Notes: generated by a model from the sequence alone, not told the origin. DNA of 8,491 bases from JANOQP01 sp044227705 (GCA_044227705.1 JBGAWE010000198.1:1-8491); one strand, 5' to 3'. Shown: positions 1-6,144, numbered from the stretch's first letter. Numbers and translations: made by a program.

Positions 1-20
1 CTGAAAAATATCAGACATGA
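1..20 (+). CDS. 3' end of an upstream gene (partial)
   Basis: Reading from base 3, the codons give E-K-Y-Q-T followed by TGA at 18-20. That stop overlaps the ATG of the GMC oxidoreductase (17-19) as ATGA, the usual sign of translational coupling in a bacterial operon. Only five codons are visible, so the product cannot be identified. From knowledge of the family, GMC dehydrogenases of this type often follow a small 'gluconate 2-dehydrogenase subunit 3' gene, so that is a plausible but unproven identity. The other two forward frames either stop at once or run into the downstream gene. Confidence 0.4.
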
Positions 21-1732
21 ACTTCAATCTTAACAACAGCGACGACCAGACGAGCTTCGATGCCATCGTCGTCGGATCAGGAATCAGCGGCGGGTGGGCC
101 GCCAAAGAGCTTTCAGAGAAAGGCCTCAAGGTCTTGGTCCTTGAGCGAGGGCGCGACATGCCACACGTCACGGGCTACCCGACGACCATGAAGGCACCGT
201 GGGAGTTCCCGCACCGGGGCGCCGTGACGAACGAGGCGCGCAGGAACCAACCCGTGCAGAACCGCACCGGCTACACGACAGCCGAACAGCACGGCTTCAT
301 GTTCGTCAACGACCTCGAACACCCTTATCTCGAGGACAACCGTTTCGACTGGATGCGCGGCTACCACACCGGCGGCCGCTCCATCATGTGGGGAAAACAG
401 AGCTATCGTTTCTCGGAAACGGACTTCAAAGCAAACGAAAAAGAGGGCATCGGAACGCCGTGGCCGGTCGGGTACGACGACATCAAGGACTGGTACTCGT
501 ACACAGAGAAGTTCGCGGGAATCAGCGGATCGAAAGAGGGTCTGCCGCAACTGCCCGACGGTGAATTTCAGCCGCCGATGGACATGACGGTGGTCGAAAA
601 GGCCGCCAAAAAGGCCATCGAGGCGAAATGGTCGACGCGCAAGATGATCATCGGCCGCGCTGCCCACCTCACACAACCCACCGACGAGCAAACACGGCTC
701 GGCAGGGGCCAATGCCAGTACCGCGACATGTGCATGAGGGGCTGCCCGTATGGCGCATACTTCAGCAGCCAGGCCGCAACGCTAATGGCTGCGTCGCGGA
801 CGGGGAACATGACCCTGCGGCCGTGGTCGACCGTCGTTTCACTGATTTACGACGAGAAGAAAAAGATCGCGAAAGGGGTAAACGTCATCGACGAGCAGAC
901 GGGCAAGACGCTGGAGTTCTTCTCGAAAATCATCTTTCTGAACGCCTCGGCCGTGGCTTCAACAGCGATCTTGATGAACACAACTACGGCCTCGATGCCG
1001 AACGGGCTGGACGAGTCGGGCGAGCTTGGCCACAACCTGATGGACCACCACTTTCAAGCGGGCGCCAATGCAGAGATGCCGGGGTACGAGGATTTCTACG
1101 TTTTCGGGCGGCGACCGAATGGGATTTACGTGCCGCGCTACCGCAATTTCGGGGAAAAAGGCAACGGCTATCTGCGCGGCTTCGGATACCAGGGCGGCGG
1201 CCACCGGCAAGGCTGGGCGCGTGGAAACGACATGGACGGCTTCGGTGCCGAGTTCAAAGAGGCCATCCTCAAGCCGGGCGGCTGGACGATGGGCCTGATG
1301 GGCTTCGCCGAGACGCTGCCCTACCATCGCAACCGGATGTACTTCCACGCAACGCAAAAGGACAAGTGGGGCCAGCCGCTCATCGTCTTCGACGCGGTGC
1401 CCGGCGACAACGAGAAGAACATGAGAAAGGACATGATGAACGACGCGGCCGAGATGCTCGAAGCCTCCGGCGCGAAGAACATCAAGACCTACGACCACGG
1501 AATCAACCTCGGCCTCGGCATCCACGAGATGGGGACGGCGCGGATGGGGACGTCGGCGAAAAACTCGGTTCTGAACAAGTGGAACCAAGTCTGGGCGGCG
1601 CAGAACGTGTTTTGCACCGACGGGGCCTTTATGACCTCGGCCTCGTGCGTCAACCCTTCGCTGACCTACATGGCGTTCACGGCCCGGGCGGCGAACTATG
1701 CGGTCGAGCAGATGAAGAAGGGGAACCTTTGA
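17..1732 (+). CDS. GMC family FAD-dependent oxidoreductase (sugar/alcohol dehydrogenase type)
   Basis: This 571-residue protein is a GMC-superfamily flavoenzyme that probably oxidises a sugar, polyol or alcohol and passes electrons to a partner subunit or cytochrome; the substrate cannot be read from the sequence. The N-terminal Rossmann motif G20-S-G22-I-S-G25 binds FAD, and E43 at the end of the second strand should contact the ADP ribose. The C-terminal substrate/FAD domain carries HEMGTARMG, with H503 the likely catalytic base, and CVNPSLTYMAF, with N546 the usual second member of the His-Asn pair. C233, C239 and C243 form a CxxxxxCxxxC segment resembling the Fe-S ligand region of bacterial FAD glucose and fructose dehydrogenases. 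There is no signal peptide; in related enzymes export depends on a Tat signal on the small subunit. The ATG at 17 lies in an ATGA overlap with the preceding stop, and a terminator follows the gene. Length is typical. The family call is secure, the substrate is unknown. Confidence 0.93.
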   Translation: MNFNLNNSDDQTSFDAIVVGSGISGGWAAKELSEKGLKVLVLERGRDMPHVTGYPTTMKAPWEFPHRGAVTNEARRNQPVQNRTGYTTAEQHGFMFVNDLEHPYLEDNRFDWMRGYHTGGRSIMWGKQSYRFSETDFKANEKEGIGTPWPVGYDDIKDWYSYTEKFAGISGSKEGLPQLPDGEFQPPMDMTVVEKAAKKAIEAKWSTRKMIIGRAAHLTQPTDEQTRLGRGQCQYRDMCMRGCPYGAYFSSQAATLMAASRTGNMTLRPWSTVVSLIYDEKKKIAKGVNVIDEQTGKTLEFFSKIIFLNASAVASTAILMNTTTASMPNGLDESGELGHNLMDHHFQAGANAEMPGYEDFYVFGRRPNGIYVPRYRNFGEKGNGYLRGFGYQGGGHRQGWARGNDMDGFGAEFKEAILKPGGWTMGLMGFAETLPYHRNRMYFHATQKDKWGQPLIVFDAVPGDNEKNMRKDMMNDAAEMLEASGAKNIKTYDHGINLGLGIHEMGTARMGTSAKNSVLNKWNQVWAAQNVFCTDGAFMTSASCVNPSLTYMAFTARAANYAVEQMKKGNL

Positions 1733-1758
1733 CCCCCCTTTTTTCAATCGAGAAGAAG

Positions 1759-1788
1759 GGCGGCTCAGGTTGACTGGGCCGCCTTTTT
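1759..1788 (+). terminator. Rho-independent terminator after the GMC oxidoreductase gene
   Basis: A 10-bp stem pairs GGCGGCTCAG (1759-1768) with CTGGGCCGCC (1774-1783) around a 5-base GTTGA loop. One pair is a T.G wobble and the rest are Watson-Crick. TTTTT (1784-1788) follows at once. It begins 26 bases after the stop codon and should end the oxidoreductase transcript, separating it from the nuclease-fold gene at 1905. Confidence 0.88.
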
Positions 1789-1904
1789 CATTGAAAGCTG
1801 CTTTTGAAAAAATCCAGCGAGATTGGGCTCCCATTCTGAAAGCGTTGAAAATTTTTCTGTGGATTCTATCGCGTTTTAAATAACGTCCAATTTCGACAGA
1901 GGCG
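1789..1904. other. intergenic spacer, no assigned element
   Basis: This AT-richer stretch between the terminator and the next gene is where a promoter for the 1905 gene would be expected. I see no convincing TAnnTTTG element. AGAGG at 1897-1901, just before the ATG, is a weak Shine-Dalgarno-like string. Nothing else is recognisable. Confidence 0.4.
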
Positions 1905-2354
1905 ATGACGATAGAGACTGACTTCTTGAAATTTCAGGGCCGGCTAAAGCTCGTCCAATCGGGAGTGCGGCGGCTCGTTTTCGACCCGGTTCGGAAGAAA
2001 GAGGTCGTCGCCACGCCGGAGGAGGTTTTGCGGCAGCTTGTCCTGCTGTATTTAATGGAGGAAAAAGGCTGCCCAGCCGGGCGCATCCGCGTCGAGAAGG
2101 GCGTAAAACTGCTCGGCATGACGAAAAGGGCAGACATTCTCATTCACGACAAGGCCGGGCAGCCGTGGCTTTTGATCGAATGCAAAAGCCCGAAGGTGCC
2201 GGTCACGCAGGAGGTTTTCGACCAGACGGCGCGGTACATCCTCTCGCTGAAGGTCCCGTTTTTGGCGGTGACCAATGGGCTGTCGACCTATTGCTGCGCG
2301 ATGGACTATGAGCGCGGCACATGGCAGTTCCTGCCCGAGTGGCCGTCGCCGTGA
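1905..2354 (+). CDS. stand-alone HsdR N-terminal-type PD-(D/E)XK nuclease-fold protein
   Basis: This 149-residue protein matches the 'type I restriction enzyme R protein N-terminal' family (HSDR_N_2 type), which is common as a single-domain protein in Bacteroidota. Its function is not established. The nuclease core is visible: E39/E40 in the first helix (TPEEVLRQLV), D77 in KRADILI, E92-x-K94 in LIECKSP, and a QxxxY-like Q107/Y111 in the following helix. All expected PD-(D/E)XK active-site residues are therefore present, so it may be catalytically competent. It has no helicase or translocase domain and there are no hsdM or hsdS genes here, so it is not part of a type I restriction system in this window. 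The start at 1905 has AGAGG just upstream. It sits alone between a terminator and the threonine-degradation genes. Housekeeping DNA processing is possible but is inference. Confidence 0.8.
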   Translation: MTIETDFLKFQGRLKLVQSGVRRLVFDPVRKKEVVATPEEVLRQLVLLYLMEEKGCPAGRIRVEKGVKLLGMTKRADILIHDKAGQPWLLIECKSPKVPVTQEVFDQTARYILSLKVPFLAVTNGLSTYCCAMDYERGTWQFLPEWPSP

Positions 2355-2458
2355 CCAATTCGGCCGACATGATTTCTGCTTATTTTTTGACAAAAAAGGC
2401 GGGCAAGAGGGCTTTTCGGCGGGCCGTTTCCACATTTGCCGCCAAACCAAACCAACTC

Positions 2459-3394
2459 ATGCGCCCGACCAAGATCCTGCTGACAGGGGCCGGTGGCCAA
2501 ATCGGAACCGTCCTGACGGAGGCCCTACGAGAGATTCACGGCGCGGCCAATGTGGTCGCCACCGACCTCCGCGAAATACCGGACGAGCACGGGCCGACGG
2601 CCGTCCTCGACGCGCTCGACGGGGCCGCGCTCGGGGAGCTTTGCCAAAGATTCCGCATCAACCAAGTCTACCACCTCGCCGCGATTTTGAGCGCGACGGG
2701 AGAGAAGATGCCGCAACGGGCTTGGGAAATCAACATGAGGAGCCTGTTCAACGTCCTCGACGTGGCGGTTGAAAGGAAGATGGACAGGGTCTATTTCCCG
2801 TCGTCCATCGCGGTTTTTGGGCTGGAAAGCCCGAGGTTGGACACGCCGCAGTTCGGGCCGCTCATACCCGAAACGGTCTATGGCATCTCGAAGGCGGCGG
2901 GCGAAAACTGGTGCAACTACTATTACAAAAAGCACGGCCTCGACGTGCGCTCGCTGCGCTACCCCGGCATCATAGGCTGGCAGAGCCTGCCGGGCGGCGG
3001 GACGACCGACTACGCCGTCGAGATCTACCACGAGGCGTTGAAATCGGGGAAATACACCTGCTTTTTGAGCGAAAACACCCGGTTGCCGATGCTCTACATG
3101 GCCGATGCGATCCGGGCGACGATCGAATTGATGGAGGCGGATTCCAAAAAAATCTCTTTGCGAACAAGCTACAACCTTGCGGGGATGAGCTTCACGCCCG
3201 GTGAAATGGCGGATTCCATCCGCCGAAAGATCCCCGATTTCAAACTCACCTGCCAGCCCGATTTCCGGCAGGCCATCGCCGACTCTTGGCCCGCCTCCAT
3301 CGACGACTCGGCGGCGCGGCACGACTGGGGCTGGAGGCCCGAGTTCGACCTCGACGCTATGACTGACGACATGATTTCTCATCTGGGGAGTTGA
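2459..3394 (+). CDS. tdh: L-threonine 3-dehydrogenase, SDR (NAD-dependent epimerase-like) type
   Basis: This 311-residue extended short-chain dehydrogenase probably oxidises L-threonine with NAD+ to 2-amino-3-oxobutyrate, the substrate of the downstream kbl product. It resembles the SDR-type threonine dehydrogenase of Flavobacterium, not the zinc-dependent Tdh of E. coli. The Rossmann motif is G10-A-G-G13-Q-I-G16. D36 at the end of strand 2 favours NAD over NADP. YHLAA (71-75) and the S115-S116 pair (YFPSSIAVFG) are typical, and the catalytic pair is Y141-x3-K145 in VYGISK. I chose the ATG at 2459 because MRPTKILLTGAGGQIG puts the first strand at the usual distance from the N-terminus. The frame stays open upstream to 2321, but that part overlaps the previous gene and looks non-conserved. 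Without the kbl neighbour a generic sugar-nucleotide epimerase would be the alternative; pairing with kbl makes the threonine role likely. Confidence 0.87.
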   Translation: MRPTKILLTGAGGQIGTVLTEALREIHGAANVVATDLREIPDEHGPTAVLDALDGAALGELCQRFRINQVYHLAAILSATGEKMPQRAWEINMRSLFNVLDVAVERKMDRVYFPSSIAVFGLESPRLDTPQFGPLIPETVYGISKAAGENWCNYYYKKHGLDVRSLRYPGIIGWQSLPGGGTTDYAVEIYHEALKSGKYTCFLSENTRLPMLYMADAIRATIELMEADSKKISLRTSYNLAGMSFTPGEMADSIRRKIPDFKLTCQPDFRQAIADSWPASIDDSAARHDWGWRPEFDLDAMTDDMISHLGS

Positions 3395-3463
3395 GGAGTC
3401 GACAAGCCGAGGAATCGAATATGGCTCCTCGGCTTCTCCATTCCTCGCTTCCTCAATTCCTCA
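3384..3463 (+). promoter_or_regulatory. two-tier inverted repeat between tdh and kbl
   Basis: The inner stem is a perfect 10-bp inverted repeat, AAGCCGAGGA (3404-3413) with TCCTCGGCTT (3426-3435), with a 12-base loop. It is enclosed by an outer stem in which TGGGGAGTTGAGGAG (3384-3398) can pair with TTCCTCAATTCCTCA (3449-3463) over 15 positions, three of them G.T wobbles. The tdh stop codon (3392-3394) is inside the outer left arm, and the kbl ATG (3471) starts 7 bases after the right arm. No T-tract follows, so it is not a standard terminator. A role in mRNA processing, stability or kbl translation is inference. The pairing is read directly from the sequence. Confidence 0.5.
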
Positions 3464-3470
3464 ATTCAAA

Positions 3471-4670
3471 ATGTACATCAACATCAAAAGCCAGTTCGAG
3501 CAAGAGCTTGCCGCCATCGAGGAGGCCGGGATTTTCAAAAAAGAGCGCATCATCACCACGCCGCAAGGGGCCGAGATTTCGACCAGCGCGGGAAAGGAGG
3601 TGCTAAACTTTTGCGCCAACAACTACCTCGGCCTCTCCAGCCACCCGAAGGTGACGCGGGCCGCCAAAAAGGCCATCGACACGCACGGCTACGGGATGTC
3701 GAGCGTGCGCTTCATCTGCGGGACGCAGGACATCCACAAAACTTTGGAGCGGAAGATCGCGGACTTCCTCGGGATGGAGGACTCCATTCTCTATGCCGCC
3801 GCTTTCGACGCGAACGGCGGCGTGTTCGAGCCGTTGCTCGGGGAGGAGGACGCGATTATTTCAGATGAACTGAACCACGCCTCCATCATCGACGGCATCC
3901 GGCTTTGCAAGGCCAAAAGGTGGCGGTACAAGCACAACCAGATGGGCGACCTCGAAAGGTGCTTGAAAGAGGCCGAGGCGGCGGGCTGTCGGCGGAAGAT
4001 GATCGCGACCGACGGGAGCTTCTCGATGGACGGCACCATCGCGCAGCTGGACAAAATATGCGACCTGGCCGAGCGGTTCGGGGCAATGGTGATGGTCGAC
4101 GAGTGCCATTCGAGCGGTTTTTTGGGCAAGACCGGGCGCGGCACCCACGAGCATCGCGGCGTAATGGGGCGAATCGACATCATCACGGGCACGCTCGGCA
4201 AGGCGCTCGGGGGCGCGTCGGGCGGGTTCACGGCTTCTAAGAAGGAGATCGTGGAGATTTTGCGGCAGCGGTCGCGGCCCTACCTGTTCTCGAACACGGT
4301 GGCACCGTCGATTGTCGGGGCGAGCATCGCGGTGTTCGACATGCTTTCCGAAACGACCTCGCTGCGCGACAAACTGGAGCGGAACACGAAGTTTTTCCGT
4401 AAAAACATGAAGAAGGCGGGCTTCGACATCATCCCCGGCGAGCACCCCATAGTGCCCATCATGCTCTACGACGCGCGGGTTGCACAAGAGATGGCGGCGC
4501 GACTGCTGGAGGAAGGAATTTATGTCATCGGCTTTTTCTACCCGGTCGTGCCGCAGGGGAAGGCGCGGATCCGCGTCCAAATCTCGGCCGGGCATTCGCG
4601 GGCGCACCTCGAACGGGCGGTCGCGGCATTCACGAAAGTTGGGCTGGAGATGGGCGTTTTGAAAAAATAG
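3471..4670 (+). CDS. kbl: glycine C-acetyltransferase (2-amino-3-ketobutyrate CoA ligase)
   Basis: This 399-residue PLP enzyme of the alpha-oxoamine synthase family cleaves 2-amino-3-oxobutyrate with CoA to glycine and acetyl-CoA, the second step of threonine degradation. Its length and residue numbering match E. coli Kbl closely. H136 (ELNHASIIDG) stacks on the PLP ring, S185 lies in DGSFSMDG, D210 and H213 lie in VDECHSSG, and K244 in GTLGKALGG is the Schiff-base lysine. NYLGLSSHP (51-59) and the glycine-rich YGMSSVRFICG (74-84) are typical of the family. The C-terminal domain ends with the usual RIRVQISAGHS segment. It follows tdh by 76 bases in the same direction, the expected pathway pair. 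The start at 3471 gives the family's normal N-terminus; no Shine-Dalgarno is evident, as is usual in Bacteroidota. The related 8-amino-7-oxononanoate synthase (BioF) is unlikely given the tdh context and close residue match. Confidence 0.95.
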   Translation: MYINIKSQFEQELAAIEEAGIFKKERIITTPQGAEISTSAGKEVLNFCANNYLGLSSHPKVTRAAKKAIDTHGYGMSSVRFICGTQDIHKTLERKIADFLGMEDSILYAAAFDANGGVFEPLLGEEDAIISDELNHASIIDGIRLCKAKRWRYKHNQMGDLERCLKEAEAAGCRRKMIATDGSFSMDGTIAQLDKICDLAERFGAMVMVDECHSSGFLGKTGRGTHEHRGVMGRIDIITGTLGKALGGASGGFTASKKEIVEILRQRSRPYLFSNTVAPSIVGASIAVFDMLSETTSLRDKLERNTKFFRKNMKKAGFDIIPGEHPIVPIMLYDARVAQEMAARLLEEGIYVIGFFYPVVPQGKARIRVQISAGHSRAHLERAVAAFTKVGLEMGVLKK

Positions 4671-4785
4671 CCTGCCAAGTTTTCCTCGCCAGGTAGCGTT
4701 TGCGGGGGCGGCGGCGTTTCAGATCAGGCGTCGTTTTGTGCGCCGGAAAAACAAGTTTTTCAAAAAATCAACCCGCCAGCCGTGC

Positions 4786-4793
4786 TACCTTTG
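4786..4793 (+). promoter_or_regulatory. Bacteroidota -7 promoter element upstream of bamD
   Basis: TACCTTTG exactly fits the TAnnTTTG -7 consensus of the Bacteroidota primary sigma factor. It ends 9 bases before the bamD ATG at 4803, so transcription would start only a few bases from the start codon, giving a leaderless or near-leaderless mRNA. The -33 side is weaker: a T-run at 4756-4760 is the best candidate, but its spacing of about 25 bases is long. The remaining upstream spacer (4671-4785) shows no other clear element and no good terminator for kbl. Confidence 0.55.
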
Positions 4794-4802
4794 CCGCTCG
4801 TT

Positions 4803-5606
4803 ATGAAGAAAACCTTCTTTTTGGCCGCCATCGCTCTCGTGCCGTTGCTCTTTTCCTGCAAGAGCCAGTTCGAGAAAATCCGTTCCAGCGGCGACACCGA
4901 CCTCATCCTGAAAAAGGCCAACGAATATTACGGCCAGAAGAAATGGGACAAGGCGCAGACCCTCTACGAAATCGTCCTGCCGACCTTGAAGGGTGACGCG
5001 CGCGGCGAGCAGGTCTACTACAAGTACGCCTGGACACAGTACAACGTCAACAACTACATCCTCGGCAACTACTATTTCAAGAACTTCGCCGACACCTACA
5101 CCAACTCGCCGCTGCGCGAGGAGTGCTCGTTCATGGCGGCGAAGTGCCATTACAGTTTAAGCCCCGAGTACAAGCTCGAGCAGGGCTATACCGACAAGGC
5201 GCTCGAGGATTTCCAGACCTTCGTCAACACCTTCCCGACCTCCAGCCGCGTGGGCGAGTGCAACAAACTCATCGATGTTCTGCGGCGGAAACTGGAGAAA
5301 AAGGCATTCGAGGAAGGCCTGCTTTACTACAAGATCAGGCAGTACCAGTCGGCCATGATTTCCTTCGACAACTTGTTAAAGGACTTCCCGGAAAGCCCCG
5401 ATGTTGAACAAACCCGCTATCTGGTTGTCAAGTCAGCCTACCTGTTGGCGCAAAACTCTGTCGTCGCCAAGAAGGCGGAGCGGTACTCGGCCGTCATCAA
5501 AAAGTCCGACGAGTTCCTTTCGAAGCACCCCAAATCGGGTTCGGCCAACGAGGTCTCGGACATGAAGAACTCATCCACGCAAAAACTCAAATCCATCAGC
5601 AAATGA
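4803..5606 (+). CDS. bamD: outer membrane protein assembly factor BamD (lipoprotein)
   Basis: This 267-residue lipoprotein is the probable BamD subunit of the beta-barrel assembly machine, acting on the periplasmic face of the outer membrane. The N-terminus, MKKTFFLAAIALVPLLFSC, is a type II signal peptide with the lipobox cysteine at C19. The rest is helical with TPR-like pairs: residues about 33-55 (KKANEYYGQKKWDKAQTLY), 75-100 (AWTQYNVNNYILGNYYFKNF), 120-145, and 177-200 (LYYKIRQYQSAMISF). I chose the ATG at 4803 because it starts directly with the signal peptide; a GTG at 4782 in the same frame would add seven residues and run through the promoter element. The stop overlaps the rpoZ start (ATGA, 5603-5606). 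Its place ahead of rpoZ and coaBC is the order I know from Bacteroidota, which supports BamD over a generic tetratricopeptide lipoprotein. Confidence 0.9.
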   Translation: MKKTFFLAAIALVPLLFSCKSQFEKIRSSGDTDLILKKANEYYGQKKWDKAQTLYEIVLPTLKGDARGEQVYYKYAWTQYNVNNYILGNYYFKNFADTYTNSPLREECSFMAAKCHYSLSPEYKLEQGYTDKALEDFQTFVNTFPTSSRVGECNKLIDVLRRKLEKKAFEEGLLYYKIRQYQSAMISFDNLLKDFPESPDVEQTRYLVVKSAYLLAQNSVVAKKAERYSAVIKKSDEFLSKHPKSGSANEVSDMKNSSTQKLKSISK

Positions 5607-5914
5607 GCGATATCAAGGCCCGCGCACAGGGCATCGACCCCAGCGTCTCGCCGCGCGACATCAACGAACTTATAAGCCAGACGGGCAACGTCTACGAGGC
5701 GTTGACCATCATCTCGCGCCGGTCGCGTCAGATTTCCTACGACCTCAAGCACGAAATCCAGCGGAAGCTCGACGAGTTTTCCGTCCAATCCGAGACTATC
5801 GAGGAGGTGCACGAGAACAAGGAGCAGATTGAAATCTCGAAGTTCTACGAGCGGCTGCCCAACACCGCCATTCTTGCCACTCAGGAATTCCTCAACGGCC
5901 ACGAGAACAAGTAG
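5603..5914 (+). CDS. rpoZ: RNA polymerase omega subunit (Bacteroidota RpoZ/Rpb6 type), ending early at a TAG inside a duplicated segment
   Basis: This 103-residue product is the Bacteroidota form of the omega subunit, which helps fold and stabilise the beta' subunit of RNA polymerase. Recognisable parts are TGNVYEALTIISRRSRQIS (27-45) and EQIEISKFYERLP (74-86). The start overlaps the bamD stop by ATGA, implying translational coupling. The end is abnormal. Codons 70-99 are followed by a second near-identical copy of the same 90 bases, and its fifth codon is TAG (5912-5914) where the first copy has GAG. The protein therefore ends ...LNG-HENK and lacks the original tail ELQWEAQQEYRD, which is still present after copy two. 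Removing one copy would give a normal 111-residue omega. Reading through the TAG would give 141 residues ending at 6028. The conserved core is complete in the short form, so it may still work. A chimeric assembly is a real alternative. Confidence 0.85.
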   Translation: MSDIKARAQGIDPSVSPRDINELISQTGNVYEALTIISRRSRQISYDLKHEIQRKLDEFSVQSETIEEVHENKEQIEISKFYERLPNTAILATQEFLNGHENK

Positions 5915-5989
5915 CAGATTGAAATATCTAAGTTCTACGAGCGGCTGCCAAACACCGCCATTCTCGCCACGCAGGAATTCCTCAACGGC
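5810..5989 (+). repeat. 90-bp in-frame tandem duplication inside rpoZ
   Basis: Copy 1 is 5810-5899 and copy 2 is 5900-5989, each exactly 30 codons with no indels. They differ at 6 of 90 positions: GAG/TAG at codon 5, and third-base changes ATC/ATA, TCG/TCT, CCC/CCA, CTT/CTC and ACT/ACG. Apart from the stop, every change is synonymous. The unit covers the conserved EQIEISKFYERLP region of omega. I see no obvious shared flanking word that would explain the breakpoints. Confidence 0.97.
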
Positions 5990-6028
5990 GAGTTGCAGTG
6001 GGAGGCTCAGCAAGAATACCGCGATTGA
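5915..6028 (+). pseudogene. in-frame rpoZ 3' remnant behind the TAG (second repeat copy plus original C-terminus)
   Basis: After the TAG the same frame stays open for 37 codons to TGA at 6026-6028. The first 25 codons repeat residues 75-99 of omega without any amino-acid change, and the last 12 encode ELQWEAQQEYRD, which looks like the original omega tail. There is no ATG in this stretch and no obvious reinitiation site, so it would be translated only by readthrough. It is either a fresh remnant, a readthrough extension, or the true gene end if the duplication is an assembly artefact. Confidence 0.6.
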
Positions 6029-6030
6029 GG

Positions 6031-6144
6031 ATGGTAAATTGTCAATGGTTATTTGTGAATTGAACCAGCCCGGCCATGTCGAAAGCAAAAAAGACGCGAC
6101 CAATCGGCAATGCCGAACCGGCTCAACAATCGACAATTGACCAT
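6031..6144 (+). repeat. 20-bp imperfect inverted repeat flanking the coaBC start
   Basis: The left arm ATGGTAAATTGTCAATGGTT (6031-6050) can pair with the right arm AACAATCGACAATTGACCAT (6125-6144) at 17 of 20 positions. The 74 bases between them contain the coaBC ATG (6076). The left arm is in the rpoZ-coaBC spacer and the right arm encodes part of the non-conserved N-terminal extension of CoaBC. It could be a translation-control stem or a small palindromic element; the sequence alone does not say which. Confidence 0.5.

Noticed and set aside
628..1773. Plus-strand 381-codon frame overlapping the GMC gene
   Set aside because: It is out of frame with a clear GMC enzyme, its composition is R/G/P-rich with no motif, and it is a frame shadow.
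959..1834. Long minus-strand open frame (291 codons) opposite the GMC gene
   Set aside because: It is a shadow of the high-GC coding sequence. The translation is rich in R, H and V with no recognisable domain, and it runs through the terminator.
1905..2354. Part of a type I restriction-modification system
   Set aside because: Only the nuclease-like domain exists. There is no helicase, methylase or specificity subunit nearby, so calling a defence system is not supported.
2381..2389. TATTTTTTG as a possible -7 promoter element for tdh
   Set aside because: Its spacing is one base longer than TAnnTTTG and no -33 partner is seen, so it is too weak to annotate.
2321..2458. N-terminal extension of the threonine dehydrogenase frame
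   Set aside because: It overlaps the end of the preceding gene, is not dehydrogenase-like, and the Rossmann fold starts correctly at the ATG at 2459.
4691..4790. AGGTAGC (4691-4697) and GCTACCT (4784-4790) inverted repeat upstream of bamD
   Set aside because: Only 7 bp with an 86-base loop, which is expected by chance.
5829..6140. Alternative 103-codon frame across the rpoZ repeat
   Set aside because: It is a different frame from omega, S/T-rich with no family resemblance, and is open only because the 90-bp repeat preserves frame.
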